From JAGXRK01 sp963804005 (GTDB lineage Bacteria; Bacteroidota; Ignavibacteria; Ignavibacteriales; Ignavibacteriaceae), in NCBI GenBank assembly GCA_963804005.1, contig CAWDOP010000015.1:1-64000 (forward strand): DNA of 64,000 nucleotides, in the 5' to 3' direction. Below, one piece after another: positions 1 to 9,119 of this stretch (its first letter is position 1; the number at the start of each line of letters is the position of its first letter). A program made the position numbers and the translations under genes. Under the pieces are notes generated by a model, which made no database searches, was not told the DNA's origin, and was given only the letters and a program-made list of their open reading frames with translations.

Positions 1-627
1 ATAGGTTAGGTACATTCCGATTGTAAAAATGAGAGAATAGATTATTACTTTATTAAAATCCTTTGCACTCATTAAGTAAACAAAAACAATAAGACTTAAG
101 AATGAAACCATTCTGCCAATAAAAACGTGGCTCCACCTTTGAGGTGAGAATTGATAAATGGTTGAGTGATCAAACGGTTGAAATATAAGGACTGCAATAA
201 ATGTTAAGATTAAACCGATTGCAATAATATTTATAGAATAATTCTTAAAAAGTTCTTTATCAGCAAAACTGATCAGATAATACAGAACGATAATATTGGG
301 GACTACACTTATAAATATATTAATAATTTTTTGAGCACCATACGCAGGATTTAAAGAGTAAAGCAAAGTTAATCCTAAGTATAGAATAATTGTTATAATT
401 ATAAAAAATATCTTTTTAATAGAATTAGAAGTATACAACGATTTAAGAGAAATATTAGAAAATCTTAGATGAATGAAAAAGAATAAAAATAAAATTGATG
501 ATGAGACTAATTTTATCAGGAAAGAAATGTTTGAAGAATTGGAAATACCCGATACAGATACATTAATAATCAGTGCTATAATGGTTAATGCTAAAAAGGC
601 TTTTTGATTTGAAAAAATTAATTTCAT
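1..627 (-). CDS. Partial multi-membrane-span protein, O-antigen ligase/polymerase-like
   Basis: The frame is open from an ATG at 625-627 to the left edge of the window, giving at least 209 codons with no stop, so the C-terminus is missing. The product is almost entirely hydrophobic helices separated by short basic loops; I see about six membrane segments. A short soluble stretch reads FQPFDHSTIYQFSPQRWSHV. An aromatic/arginine loop of this kind, followed by more helices, resembles the Wzy/WaaL family (O-antigen ligase or polymerase), which works on lipid-linked glycans in the inner membrane. The gene is divergent from a sugar-phosphate transferase at 918, which fits a polysaccharide locus. 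The family call is inference from topology and context; another polytopic membrane protein is possible. Confidence 0.55.
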   Translation of the reverse strand, partial: MKLIFSNQKAFLALTIIALIINVSVSGISNSSNISFLIKLVSSSILFLFFFIHLRFSNISLKSLYTSNSIKKIFFIIITIILYLGLTLLYSLNPAYGAQKIINIFISVVPNIIVLYYLISFADKELFKNYSINIIAIGLILTFIAVLIFQPFDHSTIYQFSPQRWSHVFIGRMVSFLSLIVFVYLMSAKDFNKVIIYSLIFTIGMYLTY

Positions 628-760
628 AGTGTTAAAATATCATTACTTTTAGCAATATTCTTGTTTAAATACCAAAATCTTAAATTGTTTTTAATTGAGT
701 TTACGAATAGTCAGAAAACGGTTAGATAAAGCACAATGTAATTAACCACCGATTAATCAA

Positions 761-808
761 ACCTGCCTTGCCTGATGGCTTTGCTCAATCCGTCCAAGTC
801 AGGCAGGT
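761..808. repeat. REP-like inverted repeat in the divergent intergenic region
   Basis: The 290 bp between the two divergent polysaccharide genes carry a dyad with perfect 8-bp outer arms (ACCTGCCT at 761-768, AGGCAGGT at 801-808) and a partly self-complementary 32-nt interior. On either side lie GATTAATC-like and ACAGATT-like words, as if the dyad had been inserted into another short dispersed repeat. No coding potential is seen here. Promoters for both neighbours must also lie in this gap, but no convincing boxes were found. The mobile or REP nature is inference. Confidence 0.45.
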
Positions 809-917
809 ATTCACAGATTTTTACAGATTATAAACACTGCTTAAACCTGAAGTGCAATAGAAAATTAATCAAAATAACCTATGGTTAAAAAGAAACAATT
901 TTTGTAATATTACATCA

Positions 918-2963
918 ATGCAAGAATCAAAAACTGAAATAAAGGAAAAAATTCAGAGCGGGAAGCTAGCTGCTTCAATTCTTACGCCTACTTCTCTGAA
1001 GAGCAGTAATTATTCCCTGTATATTCAAAACACATTTATAAGTCTGTCTCTATATCTCATTTCATTCTGGGCATTCTTCTTCTTTAAGCGCGATACATTC
1101 GTACTGCCAAATGAATACATTAAGTTTTTAAGTCTGCTTATGGTATCTGTAATTGCCGCAACAATATTATCCAACAAATATAATCTCACAGCACACCACA
1201 CAATTCTTGAAAAGCTTAGGAAGATTTATATATCGTTTATGCTTGGTATTGGAATATTAACAGGGTTAACTATTCTTTCGGGTAATGATGGTATTTCTCG
1301 CATGATATTTTTCGGTTCTATGATGACCGGTTTCTCACTCGAAGTCCTCTATCATTCAATATTCAGCAACCGCTTAACAAAGGATGATGGAAAGACAAAA
1401 AGATTCAACACTTCTTCCCTGCTATATTTAGCAGCAGACGGATTAATACTTGCTTTAGTATGTTACTTCCACATAGTACGTTACATAAGTACTGCATCTC
1501 TTAATGATAAGCATTACACGATGCTGGTTGTATTCTTCTTAAGCTGGATCATTTCGGCAGTGCTTACGCATAACTTTAATCCGGTATTAAGATCTAAGGA
1601 TAAGTGGCATTCAGTCGGCGTTCAGATAAAGTTTTACATGCTTATTGCATCTTTTATTCTGGCTGCTGTATATCTTTTAGAGATTAATCCGTTGAACAGA
1701 GGTCATTTTATAATTGGTCTTATAGAATACAGCATCCTTTCATTTATAATATTCTCTTACTTATTCCTGCATAGAATAAAAATAAAGACGGATGAAGTTA
1801 CATCAGTATTTCTAAAAACTTTTGATCTGCGCGGACCGGCAAATCACCCATTTGCAAAGAGAGTGGAGGGAAAATATAAGTTTGAATCTGAAGAGTCATC
1901 TGAATCTGTGCTTAAACAAAAATTGAAATCCTCGTATCTGACAGAATTCCAAGAGGTGTTTGAATTTGTTGACAGAGAGATAGACCTTAAATCATTTGAT
2001 AGCAGAAAGTCCCTTATTATCCGTTCTTCGGATCCGTATAATATAAATGTTTTGCCAGATGATAGTCAGCAAATGATTGTAAACCTGCATGTAATTAATG
2101 ACATCAGGCAAGTAAATGATTATTTCAGATCGGTCAATAAAAAACTGCTTAAGAATGGTGTTTATATTGGATGTTTGCATCCTCTTAAATACAGGTATTC
2201 CCGTTTTTATAATAATTATCCTTTCTTTTTTGCTGCTGTTTTATATGGTATTGATTTTATAGTAAAACGGGCTGTCCCAAAACTTCCGGTAATTCGGAAA
2301 ATCTATTTCGCATTGAGTAAAGGAAAGGATAGGGCTATATCGCTTGCAGAGGGATTAGGCAGACTGGTTTACTGCGGATTTGAAATACTTGATCTTGCAG
2401 AGATTGAGAACACTGTTTGGTTTGCTGTGCGAAAGGTAAGGGCCAGCAGCACAGTGAGTGATCCTTGGTACAGCACTGTTTTCAGAATGAAGCGATTGGG
2501 TAAAGATGGAAAAACTATCTATGTATACAAGTTCAGAACAATGCATCCGTACTCGGAATTCATACAGGAAATGGTGTACTCGGTAAATTCTCTTCAGGAG
2601 GGCGGAAAGTTTAAGGATGATTTCAGAGTTACAAGCTGGGGAAGATTAATGAGAAAGCTGTGGCTGGATGAATGGCCAATGCTTATTAACCTTGTCAAGG
2701 GCGATCTGAAACTAGTTGGAGTAAGACCTATAAGTAATCAGTATGCCTCTCTATATTCTCCCGAACACCAGCAAAGCCGGTTGAAATTCAAACCCGGATT
2801 GGTGCCACCGTTTTATGCAGACCTGCCGAAAACTATTGAAGAAATAGAGGAGTCAGAGCGAAGATATTTAGAAGCTTATGAAAAGAATCCGATCAAAACT
2901 GATATCAAATATTTCTTTAAGATAGCCAATAATATATTTATAAAACGCAAACGATCGGCGTAG
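918..2963 (+). CDS. Polyprenyl-phosphate sugar-phosphate transferase (bacterial sugar transferase family), multidomain
   Basis: This 681-residue protein should transfer a sugar-1-phosphate to undecaprenyl phosphate to start exopolysaccharide or O-antigen synthesis. Residues about 38-290 hold roughly seven membrane helices. Residues about 511-675 match the bacterial sugar transferase domain: the KFRTM motif at 538-542, LDEWPMLINL near 583-592, and DLKLVGVRP ending at 604. The usual hydrophobic hairpin directly before the catalytic domain is absent. In its place, residues about 360-505 form a soluble stretch that looks like the end of a Rossmann methyltransferase fold (NLHVINDI, then LLKNGVYIG). 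The canonical DxE-type membrane-embedded entry is therefore altered. It is divergent from the O-antigen-ligase-like gene and followed 60 bp later by a Wzi-like gene. The family call is firm; the acceptor sugar is unknown. Confidence 0.85.
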   Translation: MQESKTEIKEKIQSGKLAASILTPTSLKSSNYSLYIQNTFISLSLYLISFWAFFFFKRDTFVLPNEYIKFLSLLMVSVIAATILSNKYNLTAHHTILEKLRKIYISFMLGIGILTGLTILSGNDGISRMIFFGSMMTGFSLEVLYHSIFSNRLTKDDGKTKRFNTSSLLYLAADGLILALVCYFHIVRYISTASLNDKHYTMLVVFFLSWIISAVLTHNFNPVLRSKDKWHSVGVQIKFYMLIASFILAAVYLLEINPLNRGHFIIGLIEYSILSFIIFSYLFLHRIKIKTDEVTSVFLKTFDLRGPANHPFAKRVEGKYKFESEESSESVLKQKLKSSYLTEFQEVFEFVDREIDLKSFDSRKSLIIRSSDPYNINVLPDDSQQMIVNLHVINDIRQVNDYFRSVNKKLLKNGVYIGCLHPLKYRYSRFYNNYPFFFAAVLYGIDFIVKRAVPKLPVIRKIYFALSKGKDRAISLAEGLGRLVYCGFEILDLAEIENTVWFAVRKVRASSTVSDPWYSTVFRMKRLGKDGKTIYVYKFRTMHPYSEFIQEMVYSVNSLQEGGKFKDDFRVTSWGRLMRKLWLDEWPMLINLVKGDLKLVGVRPISNQYASLYSPEHQQSRLKFKPGLVPPFYADLPKTIEEIEESERRYLEAYEKNPIKTDIKYFFKIANNIFIKRKRSA

Positions 2964-3026
2964 TGTGTAGAGGTTGCAACATTAACCGAAACAAACATCA
3001 TAAACACAATTCTATTATCTTTGCAT

Positions 3027-4670
3027 ATGATAAAAAAACGACATCTTCTGATTTTATTACTACTGATCATTTCCTTTTGTACATTTATCACTAATGCTCA
3101 GGTTGTTTATGAACCAATTCATAAGGATATATACACTTTCCTGAACCGGATGTCATTGAAGCATATCATTCAGACAGATGATGAGGCTTTACCCTTTTCA
3201 AGAGCATACATCGCATCCCTTCTAGTAATCGTTGAGAAGAACAGCAATTCTTTGAATCCGGTTGAAAGAGATGAACTTGAATTCCACAAAAGTGAATATT
3301 TTTACGAGCTGGGACAAATAGATGACAACCGTCCACCAGTTAAAGAACGCTGGTATTTATTTAGTTATTCAGATTCACTTTTTAATTTGAAGCTCTCCCC
3401 TATTGCAGGCTACGGAATAAGCACAACTGGAAATAAAAACGGACATACAAGATGGTTCGGAGCAATGTCTTACGCTTCGTATTCGGATTGGTTTGGAGCA
3501 TCGATAGACATAAGAGACAAAGGTGAATTCGGTGATAATGTTGACAAGAATAAAAGTTTTTCCCCTGAAAGAGGTGCCTGGTATAAAGCAGCACCAAACG
3601 GGATTGAATACAGCGATGTTAAAGGGAGTATTAACTTTAACTGGAACTGGGGAAGTGTTTCTTTAATAAAGGATTACATAAGCTGGGGTCACGGAAGTTT
3701 CGGAAATCTTATTTTATCAGATAAGTCTCCCTCCTATCCATTCATTAAACTTCAATTAAAACCTGTTGACTGGTTCAGGTTCAATTACATCCACGGTTGG
3801 CTAAATTCACTGGTATTTGATTCATCAAAGTTTTATTTAACACATATTAACAGCATAGAGCCGGAGTTAAGTAAATCCTATATAAACAAATATATCGCCG
3901 CTAATATGTTCACTTTCACACCTTGGCAGTATATTGATGTTTCATTCGGAAATTCTATTGTTTATTCAGGTGATTTGAGGCCTGAGTTTTTTATTCCATT
4001 CCTGTTCTTCAAGTTTTTAGATCATAATACCGGCCGTGGAAATGTGAATGATGGGAATGGGCAAATGTACATTGATATATCTGTAAAGCTTCCGGAAACA
4101 TATCATTTCTATTCTACTCTCTTTGTAGATGTAACTGAGATACGGAATATCCTTGAAAATAATTTTGCAAACACCTGGATTGGCTTTACACTCGGTAGCA
4201 AAAAGGTAGATCTGATTGTACCTAATCTGGATATCTCATTGGAATATACAAGAATAAATCCCTGGGTTTACGAGCACCGGGTTGAAACAACCACATACAA
4301 GCATATTGATTATTATCTGGGCCATTGGCTTGGTCAGAATGCAGATCAGATCCGTGCTCAGTTTGATTACAGTTTTATGCGCGGACTGAACCTAAGCTTA
4401 TATTTTGAAAGAGTTCGAAAGGGTGGACTTGAAGATATTTATTATGCTTACGCGGGAATGGATGAAAAAGATTTACCGTTTTTATACGAACCGCTAAGAG
4501 AGGATTTTAGGATTGGTCTAAATATCAATTACGAACTAATTCATGATCTTAATTTTTTCGCATCTTATATATTTTCTGATATTACAGATAATCAAGGTGA
4601 ATTGAGAACACCCGAATTTATGCTCGGTAAAAAACATTCGTTTACAATTACTGCGTTTTTCAATTTATAA
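3027..4670 (+). CDS. Capsule-assembly Wzi-like outer membrane protein
   Basis: The product starts with a clear signal peptide (MIKKRHLLILLLLIISF ending near TNAQ). A TTG start lies six bases upstream at 3021, but the ATG at 3027 is preferred because it begins the signal peptide cleanly. The region after the signal (HKDIYTFLNRM, then PFSRAYIASLL) matches the N-terminal pattern of Wzi-type capsule assembly proteins, which are outer membrane barrels holding capsule at the surface. The rest has alternating hydrophobic strands with many aromatic residues and ends in a terminal aromatic strand (FTITAFFNL), as outer membrane barrels do. The position after the sugar transferase supports a surface-polysaccharide role. 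A TATCTTTG box lies immediately before the ATG, so the transcript leader may be extremely short. Confidence 0.6.
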   Translation: MIKKRHLLILLLLIISFCTFITNAQVVYEPIHKDIYTFLNRMSLKHIIQTDDEALPFSRAYIASLLVIVEKNSNSLNPVERDELEFHKSEYFYELGQIDDNRPPVKERWYLFSYSDSLFNLKLSPIAGYGISTTGNKNGHTRWFGAMSYASYSDWFGASIDIRDKGEFGDNVDKNKSFSPERGAWYKAAPNGIEYSDVKGSINFNWNWGSVSLIKDYISWGHGSFGNLILSDKSPSYPFIKLQLKPVDWFRFNYIHGWLNSLVFDSSKFYLTHINSIEPELSKSYINKYIAANMFTFTPWQYIDVSFGNSIVYSGDLRPEFFIPFLFFKFLDHNTGRGNVNDGNGQMYIDISVKLPETYHFYSTLFVDVTEIRNILENNFANTWIGFTLGSKKVDLIVPNLDISLEYTRINPWVYEHRVETTTYKHIDYYLGHWLGQNADQIRAQFDYSFMRGLNLSLYFERVRKGGLEDIYYAYAGMDEKDLPFLYEPLREDFRIGLNINYELIHDLNFFASYIFSDITDNQGELRTPEFMLGKKHSFTITAFFNL

Positions 4671-4847
4671 TTATAAATTGGGATGCCAATAATTAGAGAA
4701 TAATATTTGATTCTGATTGTTACCATGCAAATCCTTTACAAAGTACTTATTTAACAGGAACCTGGTTAAGATCGAAGCTTAAATAAATTTTTTAAACAAT
4801 TAAGTAAATTTTAATTAGACTATTTCACATTTACAGAGAGATCAGCA

Positions 4848-6599
4848 ATGCGATTACTGATTAGTATTTTATTGTTTCTATCCATAACTACTTTTTCCAT
4901 CGCACAATATCAAAATATAAATCAACTTCATCCACTTTCAGGGAAATCATCTCTTGGAATCGAAGGCGGTATTACTTATATAAAATCAGACTTTAGGAAA
5001 AGTGATATAGACCTTTTAGGAAGATTAAGTTTTGAATATTTTTTTCAAAGTACTAACCCTGGTGTATTTGGCCTTGAAGGCTTTATAGGTGGTGGCTTTT
5101 TATCTGCACGAGACGGAGAATTCTCCCCAATTCCGGCTGCAGATTATGTCAGAACTGACATTCTTTATGCTGGTGTTGCAACTACTTACAATATTGCGCT
5201 TTCAAAAAAATTCATGCCATATTTAAGTGCAGGACTTTCCTATTTATACTTTGAACCTGAAGTAAAAGACAACGAAGACAGGATAGTTCCCATCCCCCGT
5301 GATTTCAGTCCGCATACAATTATTATTTTAGGTGAACTGGGCTTCAGAGTTTTATTCAATGAGTCTCTTGGTTTTAGATTATCAGCAGGATTAGATTATG
5401 CCCCTACCGATAACCTTGATAAAATAGATAATTCAGTTTCTGGTGGAACTGATATAGATATTTTCTTTTCTGCATTAGCTGGTTTGAATTTTTATTTTGG
5501 CGGAGTAAAAGATTCCGATGGCGATGGGGTTCCCGATAAAAAAGATCTTTGCCCGGATACTCCTCCGAGAGTAATTGTTGATAAATTCGGCTGCCCTGTT
5601 GATACAGATAAAGACAGAGTTCCGGATTATCTTGATAAATGTGCTAATACTCCTATAAATATTCCCGTAAATGAAAACGGATGTCCATCAGATGCTGATA
5701 GAGATGGCGTGCCTGATTTCAAAGATCTTTGTCCCGATACACCAAAAGGAGTTCCTGTTGATGAAAGAGGTTGTACGTTTGACAGTGATGGTGATGGCGT
5801 CCCTGATTATAAAGATCTTTGCCCTAATACTCCAATAGGTTTTGAAGTTGATAAATGGGGCTGTGAAGCTAAGCAGAAAGTAACTACTATAATGCCTGAA
5901 ACAAAATTTATTTTATCAGGTACTTTAAATTTTGAGATAGGTAAAGCAAATCTTTTATTTAATGCAACTACTGAGCTCGATAAAATGGTAAAAGTTATGC
6001 ATGAATATCCTGACACCAGATGGAGAATTGAAGGGCATACAGATAACACCGGCTCCTTTGAATTAAACAAGAAACTTTCCTACGATCGTGCTCATGCTGT
6101 TTATAATTACTTAACATCAAAAGGAATTGAATCTAACAGATTTGAATTAGTTGGTATGGGTTCTGTTAATCCTATTGCAGATAATTCAACTGAAGCCGGC
6201 AAAACACTAAATCGCAGGGTTGTGATTGTTATAATTGATGATCAGACTAATTTCGGATATAATTCGGAAATGAGTGACTTAAGCAGTTATAGCTACAATT
6301 CAAATAACGAAAAAAATGTTGGCAATATGATTTTTACGGATGGAAAGGTTTACGTTGTTCAGGTCTCTTCTTGGAGAGATAAAAACAAGGCTGATTCTGA
6401 AGCAGCAAAACTGAAAGCTGCCGGTTATAATTCACTTATAGTTGAAACCAATCTTCCCCAGCTCGATGGTAAATGGTACCGCGTTCGTTTGGGATTCTAC
6501 AATACACTGAGTGAGGCACAAGCTGTAAGGAAGGTTGTAGGTGGGGTTCTGAGCGATTATTTGAGCAAGAGAATAGTGAGAGGAATTGAAATGTTATAA
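4848..6599 (+). CDS. OmpA-family protein with TSP3 repeats and C-terminal SPOR domain
   Basis: The order is a signal peptide (to about residue 19, FSIAQ), an eight-strand-like barrel (about 25-218), four thrombospondin type 3 calcium-binding repeats of about 30 residues (about 222-340, each with a DSDGDGVPD-like start and CPDTP), an OmpA-like peptidoglycan-binding domain (about 355-465) and a SPOR domain (about 505-580). The OmpA domain keeps GHTDN and the downstream arginine (SYDRAHAV) that binds the diaminopimelate carboxylate in this family, so cell-wall anchoring is expected. SPOR domains bind denuded glycan strands at septa. The protein probably links the outer membrane to the wall. A paralogue of the same architecture lies at 7268-9037. 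Confidence 0.88.
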   Translation: MRLLISILLFLSITTFSIAQYQNINQLHPLSGKSSLGIEGGITYIKSDFRKSDIDLLGRLSFEYFFQSTNPGVFGLEGFIGGGFLSARDGEFSPIPAADYVRTDILYAGVATTYNIALSKKFMPYLSAGLSYLYFEPEVKDNEDRIVPIPRDFSPHTIIILGELGFRVLFNESLGFRLSAGLDYAPTDNLDKIDNSVSGGTDIDIFFSALAGLNFYFGGVKDSDGDGVPDKKDLCPDTPPRVIVDKFGCPVDTDKDRVPDYLDKCANTPINIPVNENGCPSDADRDGVPDFKDLCPDTPKGVPVDERGCTFDSDGDGVPDYKDLCPNTPIGFEVDKWGCEAKQKVTTIMPETKFILSGTLNFEIGKANLLFNATTELDKMVKVMHEYPDTRWRIEGHTDNTGSFELNKKLSYDRAHAVYNYLTSKGIESNRFELVGMGSVNPIADNSTEAGKTLNRRVVIVIIDDQTNFGYNSEMSDLSSYSYNSNNEKNVGNMIFTDGKVYVVQVSSWRDKNKADSEAAKLKAAGYNSLIVETNLPQLDGKWYRVRLGFYNTLSEAQAVRKVVGGVLSDYLSKRIVRGIEML

Positions 6600-6723
6600 A
6601 ATGTTTAATTTAAATTAATGATTACTAGGTGATTTTAGCAGAGTGAAAGTTTGAAGTAATCTGCAAAATAAATGTGAAGTAAACTGAGAAGATATTTGAT
6701 TAATAGCTTCATGATTTTCAGGA

Positions 6724-7019
6724 TTAGAAATTTGGAAGTTGTGCCCAATTGAAACTGCGGATGAGTTTGATATTGCTGATGATCGTTGAAAAAGTGAAGA
6801 CTTTAGGCAGATTCGCAGAAGAATTAAAGAGGTAGTGGAAAGTCTATGTGCAATAATATTGCAGAGGGTTCGGATTCATATTCGCGTAAAGAGTTTATGC
6901 AAATTTTTAATTTTGCCAGAAGATCAAGAATTATGAGAATGCTAATATATTATAATTTTGAATGAACGAAGTTTAATTAAGCTATTGAAGAAATGAAGCA
7001 GGTTATTGGTAAATCTTGA
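6724..7019 (+). pseudogene. Decayed four-helix-bundle protein gene (23S rRNA intervening-sequence protein family)
   Basis: Frame-broken matches to this family are visible: LEIWK near 6724, a QIRRR stretch near 6800, then from 6843 the family signature as SMCNNIAEGSDSYSRKEF, stopping at 6963-6965. Another frame resumes with EEMKQVIGKS and a stop at 7017-7019. At least two frameshifts and an in-frame TGA are needed to connect the parts, so the gene is dead. Intact members are about 120 residues and often sit in rRNA insertions or scattered in Bacteroidota genomes. The rest of the 6600-7267 gap shows no other gene. Confidence 0.7.
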
Positions 7020-7267
7020 TCTTTTGTTCCAGAAAGATCACTAACTTAAGAAATTTAAGAATTAAATCTTAGATACCCTTTGCTCTTTGCTCTTTACTCT
7101 ACGCTTATCTTAAGGAACTGTAAACAAACCGTACAAATAAAAATATTTACATTTCAATTCTACCGATGGTTTAGCTTTTATCTTATAAATAACTCAAATA
7201 TTCATCTATTTTATGGCTTTAATTTTGAATATATTTCGATGACTTTTACAAAACCAAAAATTGTCCA

Positions 7268-9037
7268 ATGAAACGAATATTAATACTCTTTATTCTGTTA
7301 TTATTTTTTAATCCGCAAATAATACTATCTCAGTCTCTTAAGGATGATAATAATCCTTTTGCAGAAAAATATCTTATATCTTTGGAAGGCGGTATCACAT
7401 ATACGGATTCAGATTTTAAGGAACCTTTAACTGATTATTTAATTAAAGGTAATTTCGAATATTTTATTCCGATTTTTTTACATTCAACATTAGGACTAAA
7501 AGGAACAATCAGTTCCGGATATTTAGCCGGTGAGGGCGGATCAACAGGCAATTTAATTCGAGCCGAAAGTTTCCAGACAAGAATTCTCCTTATTGGCGGA
7601 AGCGTTTCATTTAATTATACGTTCACCGATTTCTTTGTACCCTATATTAGTACCGGAATTAACTTTATAAATTTTGAACCGGAAATAAAAGACCAATCTG
7701 ATCAGGTTTTTATTCCTATTATAGATAACAATTACATAAATTATTCTTCAAATAATATTACATTAACCGGTGATTTGGGATTGAGATTCTTAATCTCTAA
7801 GAAAATTGCTTTAACAATTTCAGGTGGCTTGCATTATTTCCCTTCTGATGACCTTGACCGAGTACCGAACGAAGTTTCAGGCGGAACTGCTAATGATATT
7901 TTCTTTACAAGCACTGTTGGAATTGGTTTATTAATGGGCGGTGTGGATGACTCAGATGATGACGGTGTACCGGATAAATTGGATATGTGCCCTAGTACTC
8001 CTCTTGGTGTGAAGGTTGATGAATTTGGTTGTCCGTTTGATTCTGATAGAGATGGAGCGGCTGATTACCTTGATGAATGTCCGGATACGCCTGAAGGATA
8101 CCTTGTAGATGAAAAAGGCTGTATTATAGATACTGATGGAGATAGAGTGACGGATGACAGAGACAAATGCCCCTACACGCCAAAAGGAGTTGAAGTGGAT
8201 GAATTTGGATGCGCTGTCGATTCTGATAATGACGGCGTACCTGATTACCTGGATGAATGCCTCAACACACCTGAAGGAAATTATGTAAATGAATTTGGAT
8301 GCGTGCTGTGGGTTCCTGATTTCGATAGTAATCCAAAACAGAAATTAGTTTTATATGTTGATCAATTGTTTACGGATGAAGCAGAACTAAATGAATTTGC
8401 TAAATCCGAAATTGGATTCATTGTTAAACGGCTTGAAGAATCAAAATATTTAGAATGGGCTATCGTTGGTCATACAGATAATGCGGGGGATTATATGGCT
8501 AACAGATTCCTTTCGCTTCAGTGGGCTAAAATTATATTCTATACCTTTGTTGATGCCGGCTTAGATTCAACAAATCTAAAGTTCACTGGTTTTGGATCTG
8601 AATATCCCATAGTAAGCAATGAAACAGAAGATGGTAGAAGTCAAAATAGAAGAATAGAAATCTTCCCAATTATTACTGAACAAACTAAAGTCAAAGAGCC
8701 TGTAAAAACTGAAGAAAAGAAACCCGAAACGCAAACTCCTAAGACAATTATTTATGGACAGGCATTACCATATAATTACGATAATGAAAAGAACGTTACC
8801 GACGTAATTCTAACAGATGGAAGGAATTACTGTGTACAGCTATCAACCTGGAGGAGTAAACAACGTGCTGAAGAAGTTGCGGCTTTGTACAGCACTAAAG
8901 GATTTAATGCTTTTGTAACTCAAACAACCGTTCCAAATGTTTCCGGGTATTTTTACAAAGTAAGAGTTGGATTTTTTACATCCTTATCCGAAGTGAGGCA
9001 GGCTAATCAAGCTATAAGCGAAGTGGAAGTTGAATAG
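7268..9037 (+). CDS. OmpA-family protein with TSP3 repeats and SPOR domain, divergent paralogue
   Basis: The architecture is the same as in the 4848-6599 protein: signal peptide (to about residue 21, ILSQS), barrel region to about 228, four TSP3 repeats (about 232-352), OmpA-like domain (about 358-470), a proline/lysine/glutamate linker (EPVKTEEKKPETQ) and a SPOR domain (about 505-589). The key change is in the OmpA domain. GHTDN is kept, but the expected downstream arginine of the peptidoglycan site is a tryptophan (LSLQWAKII). The start of the domain (YVDQLFTDEAEL) also lacks the usual FxxxSAxL pattern. This copy may bind wall weakly or through SPOR only. It probably arose by tandem duplication, with the decayed IVP gene now between the copies. 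Confidence 0.86.
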   Translation: MKRILILFILLLFFNPQIILSQSLKDDNNPFAEKYLISLEGGITYTDSDFKEPLTDYLIKGNFEYFIPIFLHSTLGLKGTISSGYLAGEGGSTGNLIRAESFQTRILLIGGSVSFNYTFTDFFVPYISTGINFINFEPEIKDQSDQVFIPIIDNNYINYSSNNITLTGDLGLRFLISKKIALTISGGLHYFPSDDLDRVPNEVSGGTANDIFFTSTVGIGLLMGGVDDSDDDGVPDKLDMCPSTPLGVKVDEFGCPFDSDRDGAADYLDECPDTPEGYLVDEKGCIIDTDGDRVTDDRDKCPYTPKGVEVDEFGCAVDSDNDGVPDYLDECLNTPEGNYVNEFGCVLWVPDFDSNPKQKLVLYVDQLFTDEAELNEFAKSEIGFIVKRLEESKYLEWAIVGHTDNAGDYMANRFLSLQWAKIIFYTFVDAGLDSTNLKFTGFGSEYPIVSNETEDGRSQNRRIEIFPIITEQTKVKEPVKTEEKKPETQTPKTIIYGQALPYNYDNEKNVTDVILTDGRNYCVQLSTWRSKQRAEEVAALYSTKGFNAFVTQTTVPNVSGYFYKVRVGFFTSLSEVRQANQAISEVEVE

Positions 9038-9119
9038 AAAATGTTCAGTTATAAATGTTCAATGTTCAATCAAGTGCTGCGAATCAAGGATAATTTTTCA
9101 AGTTTAAGTTTCAATGCCT

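Noticed and set aside
7080..7271. 63-codon open frame before the second OmpA gene
   Set aside because: No signal, motif or ribosome site; composition is that of AT-rich noncoding DNA and it overlaps the start of the real gene.
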